64,000 nt of DNA from Thiodiazotropha sp040506705 (GCA_040506705.1 JBEVWG010000042.1:1-64000); one strand, 5' to 3'; positions 43,965 to 53,625 are shown, counted from the stretch's first letter. Translations and numbers: made by a program. The notes: generated from the sequence alone by a model not told the origin.

Positions 43965-44917
43965 GGTTTGAATCTGGCATGCTCACCAGCCAGTGTATGT
44001 AAAAATGCAACAATATCTGCAATATGGTGGTTGGGAATCTCTCGTCCTAGCTGGTATCGCCCCATGATACGTACAGCATCATCCAGGCTTTTAGCAGAAC
44101 CATCATGAAAATAGGGTGCATTTATAAACGCCAGCCTTAAACTGGGTACCTTGAAATAGTGTTTATCCTCCTTCTTGCCGGTGACATTGAAACGGCCATA
44201 GTCTGCCTCTGTAATTCCACCATTTCTATCTTTGAAATAATCCCCCATGGCCCCCATATATGCATACATATTGCCGCCAACATTTGCCCCCTGGTGACAA
44301 CTGATGCAACCATAGCTCTTAAACAGACGATAGCCCCGAATCTCTTGCTCGCTTAGCGTCCCTTCTCCTTTCAACCAAAGATCAAAGCGGGAATTTATCG
44401 TCACCAAAGAGCGCTCAAATGCAGCAATCGCAATTGTGATATTTTTTCCAGTGATGCCATCTTCAAACAACTCATTGAATCGCTCTACCATGGCAGAATC
44501 TCTGCTGAGTTTTGATATCACCTCCAGCCAGGAGGAGTTCATTTCAAGGGGGTTATGTACCGGACCTGCAGCCTGAGCCTCAAGGGTCTCAGATCGACCA
44601 TCCCAAAACTGGGATAGATTGTAGCTACTGTTGTAGACCGTCGGTGCTTTGATTGGACCAACAGCCCCACCAACCCCGACTGAACGGGCCAATTTGTCGG
44701 TACCACCGGAGGAGAGCACATGGCAGCTGGCGCAGCTTATACTGTTATCCTGGGAAAGACGTTTGTCGTGAAATAGCTGATCCCCAAGTGCGACCAGCCT
44801 TGAGTTTAACGCTGCAGTCACAGAAAGGGGGAGAATCGGTTCATTTTTGCGATCATCAGCCCAAACACCCAAAGAGTGCAGGATCAATATAATCATCAAA
44901 AACAAAAGGTTACGCAT
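43961..44917 (-). CDS. Di-heme cytochrome c peroxidase (CCP/MauG family)
   Basis: 318 residues. Signal peptide (1-20), first heme site CASCH (Cys 62/65, His 66), second heme site CISCH (Cys 204/207, His 208). PTVYNSSYNLSQFWDGR and APYFHDGSAKSL are family blocks. The enzyme reduces H2O2 with electrons from cytochromes in the periplasm, or acts MauG-like. The stop overlaps the start of the DAHL-GGDEF-EAL gene, so the pair is one operon. This suggests that the sensor responds to the peroxidase or its electron flow; that is inference. Confidence 0.92.
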   Translation of the reverse strand: MRNLLFLMIILILHSLGVWADDRKNEPILPLSVTAALNSRLVALGDQLFHDKRLSQDNSISCASCHVLSSGGTDKLARSVGVGGAVGPIKAPTVYNSSYNLSQFWDGRSETLEAQAAGPVHNPLEMNSSWLEVISKLSRDSAMVERFNELFEDGITGKNITIAIAAFERSLVTINSRFDLWLKGEGTLSEQEIRGYRLFKSYGCISCHQGANVGGNMYAYMGAMGDYFKDRNGGITEADYGRFNVTGKKEDKHYFKVPSLRLAFINAPYFHDGSAKSLDDAVRIMGRYQLGREIPNHHIADIVAFLHTLAGEHARFKP

Positions 44918-45129
44918 ATTTTCAATCGCAGCAACCCTCTTGACACATGATGTGCCAATCCGAAATCCTTTCTACTGGGTTAACTGCGCCCTAAGTAATA
45001 AAAGTATAAATTTAAGCCAGCTACACTCTTTAGCGGACAACTCATCTATAACTTTATCAACAAAACAGGAATCCCACTCGATAGCTGCAAGTGTTACCAG
45101 GGCCTTAAAAAAACATTCCTCACTGATTA

Positions 45130-46473
45130 TTATAATAATAACTTGCGTATATCACCCAACAAGGATGACAACAAGCGGGTAAAACGGGCACCCTCTGCGC
45201 CATCGATTACGCGATGATCATATGAAAGCGACAACGGCAGCATGAGTCGTGGCTGAAACCCACTACCATCCCACACAGGCTGCATCGCACTCCTGGATAC
45301 GCCGAGTATAGCGACCTCAGGGGCATTCACAATTGGGGTAAATGCTGTTCCCCCTATGCCACCTAAACTTGAGATGGAAAAGCACCCCCCTTGCATATCA
45401 CCGGGAGCCAATTTGCCATCTCTTGCCTTAGCACTGATTGTCATCAATTCAGAAGCCAGTTCGAAAATACCTTTTTTGTCCACATCTCGAATAACCGGTA
45501 CCACCAATCCATTCGGAGTATCGACAGCGACACCGATATTGACATATTTTCGATAGACCAGAGACTCTCCCTCACTATCCAGTGCTGCATTGAATGCTGG
45601 CATCTCAACCAGCGCGGCAGCAACAGCCTTCATCAGGAAAGGCATCAGAGTAAGACGGATCTGCTGCTGTTCAGCTATCGATTTCTGTGACTTACGAAAA
45701 GCCTCCAATTCGGTAATATCCGCATCATCAAATTGAGTTACATGAGGAACGGTTAACCAACAGCGGTGCAGATGCGCAGCGCTGATCTTCTTTATGCGCC
45801 CCATTGGTTGAATATCTACTTCACCAAAACGGCTGTAATCCACTTCTGGGCCTGCTGGCATTTCAAAAGCGCCGCGACCCGTTCTACCTGTCTCTCCCCG
45901 ACGTAACGACTGCTTTACGAAGTTGTGTACATCATCCTTTAAAACCCTCTGTTTCGGCCCCTTACCTTTGACCAGGGAGAGATCTACCCCCAATTCCCGG
46001 GCAAGACGTCTTACCGATGGACTGGCATGAGGAACCCCTTCCCCACTGGAGATAGCCATAGCTTCAGGCACAGGCGGAACGAGTCTCTCCTTATCACCAG
46101 GACGACGGTTCGACATATCTGTCTCAGCTCCATGATCACTAGGAGATGGTGCAGGAGCCTGAACGGTTTCCAGCTCTTCAGCAGCCGGCCCTGAACCTGC
46201 ATCTACCTCATCAGTGACAGTCGCATCGCTATCGCTCGATTCAATGGTAAGAATGACATCACCCTCACTGATCCGGTCACCCACCTTAACTTGTAGCTGC
46301 TTGACCTTACCCCCATGAGGAGAGGGAATCTCCATGGTTGCTTTATCGCTCTCCAGGGTCAGTAGGGACTCTTCAACGGAGACTTCGTCACCTTCGGAAA
46401 CCAGGATCTCTATGACCTCTACCGATTCGAAATCACCAATATCAGGTAACAGTACATCTGTCGTTTTACCCAC
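45130..46473 (-). CDS. aceF: Pyruvate dehydrogenase E2, dihydrolipoyl acetyltransferase
   Basis: 447 residues starting at GTG after GAGGA. One lipoyl domain (about 5-80; Lys in ESDKATM), an acidic/Pro linker, a peripheral subunit-binding domain (about 148-190; ASPSVRRLARELGVDLSLVK) and the acetyltransferase core ending in SYDHRVIDGAEGARF with the catalytic His and Asp. Only one lipoyl domain is present, fewer than the three in E. coli. aceE is 86 bp upstream. The E3 gene does not follow directly. Confidence 0.95.
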   Translation of the reverse strand: MGKTTDVLLPDIGDFESVEVIEILVSEGDEVSVEESLLTLESDKATMEIPSPHGGKVKQLQVKVGDRISEGDVILTIESSDSDATVTDEVDAGSGPAAEELETVQAPAPSPSDHGAETDMSNRRPGDKERLVPPVPEAMAISSGEGVPHASPSVRRLARELGVDLSLVKGKGPKQRVLKDDVHNFVKQSLRRGETGRTGRGAFEMPAGPEVDYSRFGEVDIQPMGRIKKISAAHLHRCWLTVPHVTQFDDADITELEAFRKSQKSIAEQQQIRLTLMPFLMKAVAAALVEMPAFNAALDSEGESLVYRKYVNIGVAVDTPNGLVVPVIRDVDKKGIFELASELMTISAKARDGKLAPGDMQGGCFSISSLGGIGGTAFTPIVNAPEVAILGVSRSAMQPVWDGSGFQPRLMLPLSLSYDHRVIDGAEGARFTRLLSSLLGDIRKLLL

Positions 46474-46559
46474 GTCTCGTCCTCTTTATTGCCATTCAGG
46501 CTCTATCTGTTTTTCTAATTGGCCGCACTGACCAACTCACGCCTTTTTCATAACACGCG

Positions 46560-49214
46560 TTACACGCTACAGGGGTTGGGCTTGTCCGGATCTATTTTAT
46601 ATTTCTTGATCGCCTGACTGACCACTTCCATCTCTAGCTCACCCTGGTCAGCAAGTGATTTCAAGGCAGCAATCGCCACATAGTAACGATTGACTTCAAA
46701 GAATTTTCGCAACTGACTCCGCATGTCGCTTCGTCCATACCCATCGGTACCGAGAACACTGTAGGAGCCGGGGACGAAGGGGCGAATTTGATCAGCATAA
46801 CTACGAATATAATCTGTAGCTGCTACAACAGGCCCCTTCTGCCCAGAGAGCTGCTGAGTGACATAGCTGACTCTCTGTGTATCTTCTGGATGCAGGGTAT
46901 TCCAACGTTCAGCTTTCAGTCCATCCCGTCGCAATTCAGTAAAACTGGTTACACTCCAGACATCTGCGGTGACTTTGAAGTCTTTTTCAAGCAGCTCAGC
47001 CGCTGCAAGCACCTCTCGTAATATTGTGCCACTGCCCAGCAGCTGAACACGTTTCTTCTGCTTGCCCCCTTTTTGCAAGAGATATAGCCCTTTGACAATA
47101 CCCTCTTCCACACCATCAGGCATCTCAGGTTGAATGTAATTCTCATTCATCACAGTGATGTAGTAGAAAACATTCTCCTGATCCTGATACATCCTGCGCA
47201 TACCATCCAGAACGATCACCGTCATTTCATAGGCAAACGCAGGGTCATAGGAGACACAATTGGGAATGGTTGCTGCCATAAGATGGCTATGCCCATCCTG
47301 ATGCTGCAAACCCTCACCTGCCAGTGTCGTCCTACCTGCTGTGCCCCCAATTAAAAACCCGCGCGCTTGCATATCGCCCGCTGCCCAGGCCAGATCTCCG
47401 ATACGCTGAAAACCAAACATGGAGTAGTAAATATAGAAGGGGATCATAGTGACCCCATGATTACTATAGGAGGTAGCAGCCGCTATCCAGGAGGACATGG
47501 CACCGGCTTCATTGATACCCTCCTGTAGTATTTGACCTTTCTTATCCTCTCGATAGAACATCACCTGGTCGGCGTCCACCGGTTCATAGAGCTGGCCAAC
47601 CGAGGAGTAGATACCCAGTTGCCGGAACATACCCTCCATTCCGAATGTTCGCGCTTCATCCGGCACTATAGGTACTATCTGCTTACCCAGTTTTTTATCT
47701 CTGACGAGCATATTCAGCAGACGTACAAATGCCATTGTGGTTGATTGCTCACGATCACCACTACCTTCCAACAGCGCCTTGAAATTCTCCATAGGCGGAA
47801 CGGTCAAAGGTTCTACTTTGGTACGTCGTTGAGGTAGAAAACCACCCAGTTTGCTACGCTGCTCATGCATATATTTCATCTCCGGGCTATCTGCCGGAGG
47901 CTTATAGAATGGCGCCGCACCAATCTGATCATCTGAAATCGGGATATTAAATCTGTCTCGAAACGCTTTTAGAGCAGCCTCCCCCATCTTCTTCTGTGAA
48001 TGGGTTATGTTCTGACCCTCTCCTGCCACTCCCATACCGTAGCCTTTGACGGTTTTTGCAAGAATTACTGTCGGCTGGCCTGTGTGTGCAGTCGCCTCTG
48101 CATAAGCAGCAAACACCTTGTGAGGATCATGTCCTCCTCTGTTGAGACGCCAGATGTCCTCCTCAGTCATATTGGCAACCATCTCTTCAAGCTCGGGATA
48201 TTTACCGAAAAAATGCTCTCGGGTATAAGCGCCGCCCTTCGCTTTGTAGGCTTGATAATCACCGTCGACACACTCTTCCATACGCTTTAGTAGTATGCCG
48301 TTTTTATCCCGGGCAAAGAGAGGATCCCAATATCCACCCCAAATAACCTTCAGCACATTCCAGCCCGCTCCACGGAATACAGCTTCCAGCTCCTGAATAA
48401 TCTTACCGTTACCTCTAACCGGACCATCAAGACGTTGCAGGTTGCAGTTAATGACGAATACAAGATTATCAAGACGCTCTCTGCCAGCAAGAGAAATTGC
48501 ACCCAACGCTTCAGGCTCATCCATCTCTCCATCTCCACAGAAGGCCCACACCTTACGCTCCTTGCTATTGACCATTCCCCGGTCATGAAGGTAACGCATA
48601 AATCGCGCCTGATAGATGGCCATTAATGGCCCAAGTCCCATGGAAACTGTAGGAAACTGCCAGAAATTAGGCATCAACCAGGGGTGTGGATAGGAGGAGA
48701 GCCCGTGGCCATCCACCTCTTGACGAAAACTATAGAGCTGCTCTTCACTAATCCTGCCTTCGAGGTATGCTCTGGCATAGACCCCCGGAGCAGAGTGGCC
48801 TTGAAAAAAGATCAGATCTCCATCCCGCTCTTTGGTAGGGGCATGGAAAAAATGGTTAAAGCCAACATCAAACAGAGTCGCACTTGAGGCGAAGCTTGAG
48901 ATATGTCCTCCAAGCTCTGTCGAGATTCGGTTCGCCTGAACCACCATCGCCATTGCATTCCAGCGTATAAAGGAACGAATACGGCGCTCCATGGCTCGAT
49001 CACCGGGAAATCGCTGCTGCTTGGTTACTGGAATAGTATTGACATAAGCGGTATTGGCACTGAAGGGGAGATGAGCCCCAGATCGACGGGCCTTATCGAC
49101 CAAACGTTCGATCAAAAAGTGCGCGCGTTCCACGCCCTCGTTTTCAAGGACGGCTTCAAGGGCGTCCAACCACTCTTGTGTCTCAATAGGGTCGATATCT
49201 GGTCTACTCGGCAT
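46560..49214 (-). CDS. aceE: Pyruvate dehydrogenase E1 (homodimeric)
   Basis: 884 residues, full length. Thiamine diphosphate site: GDGEMDEPEALGAISLAGRE followed by VINCNLQRLDGPVRGNGKII. Further AceE blocks: DIDPIETQEWLDALEAVLE at the N-terminus and GTDGYGRSDMRSQLRKFFEV at the C-terminus. It decarboxylates pyruvate and acetylates E2 lipoate. It is the first gene of the cluster. No PdhR-type palindrome is visible in the 330 bp before it. Confidence 0.97.
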   Translation of the reverse strand: MPSRPDIDPIETQEWLDALEAVLENEGVERAHFLIERLVDKARRSGAHLPFSANTAYVNTIPVTKQQRFPGDRAMERRIRSFIRWNAMAMVVQANRISTELGGHISSFASSATLFDVGFNHFFHAPTKERDGDLIFFQGHSAPGVYARAYLEGRISEEQLYSFRQEVDGHGLSSYPHPWLMPNFWQFPTVSMGLGPLMAIYQARFMRYLHDRGMVNSKERKVWAFCGDGEMDEPEALGAISLAGRERLDNLVFVINCNLQRLDGPVRGNGKIIQELEAVFRGAGWNVLKVIWGGYWDPLFARDKNGILLKRMEECVDGDYQAYKAKGGAYTREHFFGKYPELEEMVANMTEEDIWRLNRGGHDPHKVFAAYAEATAHTGQPTVILAKTVKGYGMGVAGEGQNITHSQKKMGEAALKAFRDRFNIPISDDQIGAAPFYKPPADSPEMKYMHEQRSKLGGFLPQRRTKVEPLTVPPMENFKALLEGSGDREQSTTMAFVRLLNMLVRDKKLGKQIVPIVPDEARTFGMEGMFRQLGIYSSVGQLYEPVDADQVMFYREDKKGQILQEGINEAGAMSSWIAAATSYSNHGVTMIPFYIYYSMFGFQRIGDLAWAAGDMQARGFLIGGTAGRTTLAGEGLQHQDGHSHLMAATIPNCVSYDPAFAYEMTVIVLDGMRRMYQDQENVFYYITVMNENYIQPEMPDGVEEGIVKGLYLLQKGGKQKKRVQLLGSGTILREVLAAAELLEKDFKVTADVWSVTSFTELRRDGLKAERWNTLHPEDTQRVSYVTQQLSGQKGPVVAATDYIRSYADQIRPFVPGSYSVLGTDGYGRSDMRSQLRKFFEVNRYYVAIAALKSLADQGELEMEVVSQAIKKYKIDPDKPNPCSV

Positions 49215-49552
49215 TGTTATTCTCTAGCTGTTCAGTTTGGCGTCAGGGAATCGGGTACCCCACCGCAATATCCTATGTATCTCCAAAATCAGCAAACGGA
49301 GTACGAAAGAAAACTATTTAGATAACCAATAATTTGGATTGATCCGCGTAATATACAGCAAGACGAAGACGATTTCAGCGTTATGTGATGATTATTTTTA
49401 ATGACCTAATACATTGTTTTTACAATTGAATTACAAAATATCAGGTTTGCAACAGAGTACGGCATAGATGACCGTCATCTGTTTCCTGCAGACAAAAAAA
49501 AGCGCATCCAGGAACCCCCTGGATGCGCTCTTTGATAGAAGTGATATCTAGA
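49215..49552. other. 338-bp gap between aceE and a sulfur globule gene
   Basis: The aceE promoter side (49215-49440) is AT-rich without a clear operator. The part near 49494-49529 is the terminator of the downstream-ending sulfur globule gene. No gene visible. Confidence 0.5.
49494..49529 (-). terminator. Rho-independent terminator of the sulfur globule gene
   Basis: AGCGCATCCAGG (49501-49512) pairs with CCTGGATGCGCT (49518-49529) over a 5-base loop. On the minus strand the stem is followed by seven T (49494-49500). The stem starts 23 bp after the stop of the gene at 49553. A strong classical terminator. Confidence 0.92.
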
Positions 49553-50218
49553 TCAGATCTCTTTACGTGCGCCAAATGAAGGCATTTCGAAAGGCTTACG
49601 CTCCATAGCAACCTTACGACGCTCTTCCATCTGCTTCATGGATTCTGCACGACGAGTCTCCATCTCTTTAATCATTTCGTCGTGACGGACTTTAGACTCT
49701 TCCATGCGTTTAGCGATTGCTTCAGGCATTTCAGGACGGTTAGGCATGTTATCGAAATGAGCCATCATCTGCTGGCGCTGGGCTTCCTGACGCTCCTTGA
49801 TAGCTTTCATTTCAGCTTCTCTGGAGGCAAAAGGATCGTTGTTGAACTGCTCAGCATACTGACGTTGTGCAGCAACAGCCTGTTCGAAAGCTTTCTGCTG
49901 CTGTTCAGCGAAAGCCTTTTGCTGTTCTGCAAATGCTTTCTGCTGATCGGCCATAGCACTCTTCTGCTCTTCAGTCAGGGCAGGTGCCTGATAGTATGGT
50001 GCATAGCCATAGTAAGGTGCATCATAGCCATAACCATTACCATAGCCACGGGCAGAACCGTTACCACGGGCGCGCATGTTGAATGAGAAGTCAAAATCTC
50101 CGGCACCGAAACCATCACCAAAGAAATCGTCACTCCAGTTATCGCCCCACCAGGCATTAACGGTTGCGGAACTGGCTGCCATAGTGATTGCTGCAGCAAT
50201 GATAGAAATCTTTTTCAT
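49553..50218 (-). CDS. Sulfur globule family protein with coiled-coil extension
   Basis: 221 residues. Signal peptide (1-22, ending VNA) is followed by WWGDNW and a Gly/Tyr/Asp/Phe-rich segment (about 23-78; GFGAGDFDFSF, GYGNGYGYDAPYYGY), the hallmark of sulfur globule coat proteins. Unlike the short classical proteins it then has about 130 residues of Gln/Glu/Lys/Ala-rich coiled coil (QQKAFAEQQKAFAEQ, MEERRKVAMER). It probably coats or tethers periplasmic sulfur globules, the coil adding oligomerisation. It follows the short paralogue in the same direction. Confidence 0.8.
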   Translation of the reverse strand: MKKISIIAAAITMAASSATVNAWWGDNWSDDFFGDGFGAGDFDFSFNMRARGNGSARGYGNGYGYDAPYYGYAPYYQAPALTEEQKSAMADQQKAFAEQQKAFAEQQQKAFEQAVAAQRQYAEQFNNDPFASREAEMKAIKERQEAQRQQMMAHFDNMPNRPEMPEAIAKRMEESKVRHDEMIKEMETRRAESMKQMEERRKVAMERKPFEMPSFGARKEI

Positions 50219-50305
50219 TTTTTTATACCCAAAAATCTGTGTTTTTAAAAACTACGCGTGTCATCTAGGCACATCCTTGTGCGAGATATCCTTTAGTAAA
50301 CCGCT

Positions 50306-50632
50306 TTATTTAGCAGGTGCAGCAGGTGCAGCTGGCGCTGCAGGAGCAGCAGGATAGCCGTAAGGCGCATATCCGTAGCCATAAGGTGCACCATAACCAT
50401 ATGGGCCATAGCCATAGTAATCGCGGTAGTTGTTGTAACCACGACCATAACCAGAACCACGGGCACTACCACTCATACCAAAGCTGAAGTCACCAGAGCC
50501 ATCGCCCCAGCCGTCACCCCAACCATCATTACCGTAACCACGGTTGTAGCCAGGACCACCCCACCATGCAGAAGCAGTAGCAGAAGCAACGATAAGAGCA
50601 GCAGCAGCGGCAACTTGAACGGTCTTTTTCAT
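50306..50632 (-). CDS. Sulfur globule protein, short Gly/Tyr-rich
   Basis: 108 residues. A signal peptide (about 1-22, SAT-ASA) precedes WWGGPGYNRGYG and a Gly/Tyr/Asp/Trp-rich body, then GYGYAPYGYP and a PAA-repeat tail. This composition, length and export signal match the sulfur globule proteins of Chromatiaceae. It lies upstream of the coiled-coil paralogue and shares the SWWG-type start of the mature part and a GDFSFxM block. GAGGAG precedes the ATG. Strong expression is expected, with a ~60-100 bp AT-rich leader. Confidence 0.85.
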   Translation of the reverse strand: MKKTVQVAAAAALIVASATASAWWGGPGYNRGYGNDGWGDGWGDGSGDFSFGMSGSARGSGYGRGYNNYRDYYGYGPYGYGAPYGYGYAPYGYPAAPAAPAAPAAPAK

Positions 50633-50960
50633 TTTTCACTCTCCTCGAGATAGAATGTCATCTTAGAATTTTCTGAGAAAGCAGATACCGCGTAGCTTTC
50701 AAGACATAGAATATTAGAAAATACTAAAATTAACAAATAACAATTTTCAATTGTGAATTTGTTTTAAATAGTCAATATCTAAGTAAACGACGATCAAAAG
50801 CCCCTACCCGTTTCCAGGAATGAAATAGACACTTTCTATCCTTCTATAGGGTATGGATCAGCACCAACCCACACCTTATTATGTGAGACAATAGTCCAAC
50901 ACACTCCCTTGACTCCGACCTGAAGCAAATAGCACCACTCAACAGAACTGATATCGAGAA
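50633..50960. other. 328-bp divergent promoter region of the sulfur globule and pyrC genes
   Basis: Very AT-rich between 50690 and 50790 on the side of the sulfur globule genes, so their promoter probably lies there. I could not fix the -35/-10 boxes. No gene visible. Confidence 0.5.
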
Positions 50961-51995
50961 ATGCGCATAACACTGACGAAACCTGACGATTGGCACCTTC
51001 ATTTACGCGATGATGGGGGCATGGCCTCAGTCGTAGCACACTCCGCAGAGCGGTTTGCCAGAGCGATTGTAATGCCAAACTTAAAACCCCCGGTTACCAA
51101 TACCAAAATGGCTATCGAGTATCGTCAACGTATTCTTGATGCACTGCCTGATGATACCGGGTTCACACCGCTGATGACGCTCTATCTGACTGACCGACTG
51201 ACATCCGCAGAGGTGATAAAGGCAAAGCAGAGTGGATATATTCATGGAATCAAGCTCTACCCGGCTGGAGCAACAACAAACTCTGATGCAGGTGTCACCA
51301 ACATTCGTGCACTCTATCCTGTGTTGGAGACCATGCAAAAGGAAGGCATTCCACTATTGGTTCACGCTGAGGTAACGGATCAACAGGTCGATATCTTTGA
51401 TCGTGAAAAGGTCTTCATCGACCGTCACATGACCCCACTCAGAAAGGATTTCCCGGAGCTGTCGATGGTGTTTGAACATGTCACCACCCGTGATGCTGTC
51501 GATTTTGTTATGGCAAGCGGCGGATCGATTGGTGCCACGATCACTGTGCAGCATTTGATGTTCAACAGAAACCACATGCTGGCAGGGGGTATCAGACCCC
51601 ACTACTACTGTCTACCCATACTGAAGCGGGAAATACACCAGGAATCACTCATCAAAGCCGCAACCAGTGGAGATCCCCGCTTCTTTCTTGGCACTGACAG
51701 CGCCCCCCATCCCCAGCATGCCAAAGAGTGTGGCTGTGGATGCGCCGGCTGCTATACAGCCCATGCAGCAATTGAACTTTACGCTGAGATATTTGACGCA
51801 GAGAACGCGCTCGATAAATTGGAAGGATTCGCCAGTCTGCATGGCCCCGACTTTTATGGTCTACCACGTAATCAGCAACAGGTCACATTAGAAAAAGCTG
51901 ACTGGGAAGCACCAGAAAGTTACCGTTTTGGTGAAGATCGGGTAGTTCCATTGAGAGCAGGTCAACCGATTCACTGGCAAATAGTCTCAGAATAG
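50961..51995 (+). CDS. pyrC: Dihydroorotase (class II)
   Basis: 344 residues. PyrC closes carbamoyl aspartate to dihydroorotate in pyrimidine synthesis. The zinc motif HLHLRDD, the carboxylated Lys region GIKLYPAGATTNSD, HAEVTD and the C-terminal GTDSAPHPQHAKE match the E. coli-type enzyme. It stands alone on the plus strand, divergent from the sulfur globule genes. Confidence 0.96.
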   Translation: MRITLTKPDDWHLHLRDDGGMASVVAHSAERFARAIVMPNLKPPVTNTKMAIEYRQRILDALPDDTGFTPLMTLYLTDRLTSAEVIKAKQSGYIHGIKLYPAGATTNSDAGVTNIRALYPVLETMQKEGIPLLVHAEVTDQQVDIFDREKVFIDRHMTPLRKDFPELSMVFEHVTTRDAVDFVMASGGSIGATITVQHLMFNRNHMLAGGIRPHYYCLPILKREIHQESLIKAATSGDPRFFLGTDSAPHPQHAKECGCGCAGCYTAHAAIELYAEIFDAENALDKLEGFASLHGPDFYGLPRNQQQVTLEKADWEAPESYRFGEDRVVPLRAGQPIHWQIVSE

Positions 51996-51998
51996 TAC

Positions 51999-52027
51999 GA
52001 GCTGAGACTGATGGTCTCATACAGCTC
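51999..52027. terminator. Hairpin between pyrC and mlaA
   Basis: TGAGAC (52003-52008) and GTCTCA (52014-52019) form the inner stem, and GAGCT (51999-52003) and AGCTC (52023-52027) an offset outer stem. It sits in the 54-bp space between convergent genes, so a shared terminator is likely. No T-run. Confidence 0.45.
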
Positions 52028-52049
52028 AGCAAGCTACTCCTGACATCAA

Positions 52050-52796
52050 TTACTGGGAATCATCGAACATCTGCTCATCTTCGAAGAGAGACTCATCGAA
52101 CAACTCGTCATCGTCCATATGATTAGGCCCATCCATGATCATCGACCGTCGTTGCTGCAGATAGAATTCCCGGAGAAAGGCATATCTGTCCACGGCCGCT
52201 TCATCCAAGACATTACCCGCTTCCAACAGATCAGCGCGAATATCAACGAGCTGCAGTGTACTCAAGGCAAGATAAGCTGATTGTGAGGGATAGCTGATCG
52301 GATTGATTAATGTGTCACCCACTCTACCCAGGAGATCGCGTAAGGTTGTTGGACCAAGAAAAGGAACAACCAAATAGGGTGCATCCCCCATACCCCAGTA
52401 GCCTAATGTCTGCCCCATATCCTCTTTGTAGCTCGGCATCCCCATATCACTGGCCACATCGAATAACCCAAAAATACCAAGGGTTGAGTTGATGCACACC
52501 CGCCCAAGGTCTGAAAGGGCACGACCGGGTTTTAATTGCAGCAGATTGTTGGCTGCTGAAGGAATATCGGCGAGATTTCTGAAAAAATTGGTGACGCCTA
52601 AATCGATAACTGTTGGCGTGACATATCGGTAACCCTGAGCAATAGGTTTAGCGACAGCACGATCGAGGTCCTGGTTGAACTGATCTGATTTCCGATTGAA
52701 CGACTCAATAGGATCGGCAGGATGCTGACTCTGGAAGCTGGCGCATCCAGATAGAAAAAGCAGAGGGATAAAGAGAGCTAGAATCCTTTTTAACAC
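52050..52796 (-). CDS. mlaA: MlaA (VacJ) family lipoprotein
   Basis: 248 residues. Lipoprotein signal ending LFLSGC (Cys 18). The MlaA core is clear: DPIESFNRKSDQFNQDLDRA, then FRNLADIPSAANNLLQLKPG and DMGQTLGYWGMGDAPYLVVP. The tail is acidic. MlaA removes phospholipids from the outer leaflet and hands them to the Mla pathway, keeping outer-membrane asymmetry. The other mla genes are not in the window. Confidence 0.94.
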   Translation of the reverse strand: MLKRILALFIPLLFLSGCASFQSQHPADPIESFNRKSDQFNQDLDRAVAKPIAQGYRYVTPTVIDLGVTNFFRNLADIPSAANNLLQLKPGRALSDLGRVCINSTLGIFGLFDVASDMGMPSYKEDMGQTLGYWGMGDAPYLVVPFLGPTTLRDLLGRVGDTLINPISYPSQSAYLALSTLQLVDIRADLLEAGNVLDEAAVDRYAFLREFYLQQRRSMIMDGPNHMDDDELFDESLFEDEQMFDDSQ

Positions 52797-52962
52797 GACA
52801 TACAGACTCAGTGACTAATGGTAAGAATATATTGGAAACATACAGCCCATCTTAAGCAAGAAGAAGCAGCGCTGACAGGGCGATTGTAAACCTTCGTTCC
52901 TCAGTTGGGAAAAAAAACTAAATATTCTCGAAATAGTGGTGGGTTTTCATTATCCTTGGCCG

Positions 52963-53625
52963 ATGAATGAAACTACCTATAATATTGCCATCGCACAACG
53001 TTTCCGAGGCTATCTGCCAGTCGTAGTCGATGTAGAGACGGGTGGTTTTGACCCCTCCAAAGACGCCCTGCTTGAGATCGCAGCAACCATCCTGGCTATG
53101 GATGAACAAGGTCTACTCTATTCTGTAGAGACATATTCCTGCCATATTGAACCATTTGAAGGCGCGAATATTGATCCTAAAGCGCTGGAGTTCAATGGTA
53201 TTGATCCTGACCATCCATTCCGTGAGGCACTCTCTGAAGCGCAAGGCCTGAAACAACTTTTTACACCAATCCGCAAAGCGATCAAAGCAAGTGGTTGCAA
53301 AAGGGCCATTCTTGTTGGGCATAACGCCTTTTTTGACCTCAGTTTCCTGAATGCCGCGGTGCAACGCGCTGCAGTCAAACGCAATCCTTTCCACCCGTTC
53401 AGCACTTTCGACACTGTCTCCCTTGCTGGCATGGTTTATGGCCAGACAGTGTTGGCTAAGGCGGCCAAGGCTGCTGGCATCGAGTGGGATGGTGCTCAGG
53501 CCCATTCAGCGATCTATGATACGGAACAGACAGCAAAACTCTTCTGCACCATCATCAATCATTGGCAGCAGATATCCGGCAACAACGGCCTGCCTACTAA
53601 CACAGTACCAACTGATCAGACTTAG
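52963..53625 (+). CDS. rnt: Ribonuclease T
   Basis: 220 residues from the ATG at 52963; a GTG 27 bp upstream is possible but gives a longer-than-usual N-terminus. DEDDh exonuclease motifs: VDVETGGFD, GHNAFFDLSFLNAA and AHSAIYDTEQTA. RNase T trims tRNA and other stable RNA 3' ends. Length matches the family. No operon partner. Confidence 0.93.
   Translation: MNETTYNIAIAQRFRGYLPVVVDVETGGFDPSKDALLEIAATILAMDEQGLLYSVETYSCHIEPFEGANIDPKALEFNGIDPDHPFREALSEAQGLKQLFTPIRKAIKASGCKRAILVGHNAFFDLSFLNAAVQRAAVKRNPFHPFSTFDTVSLAGMVYGQTVLAKAAKAAGIEWDGAQAHSAIYDTEQTAKLFCTIINHWQQISGNNGLPTNTVPTDQT

Noticed and set aside
44972..45120. About 50 minus-strand codons without a stop between aceF and the peroxidase gene
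   Set aside because: No start codon or ribosome site, and the translation is not recognised. Probably chance or decayed sequence.
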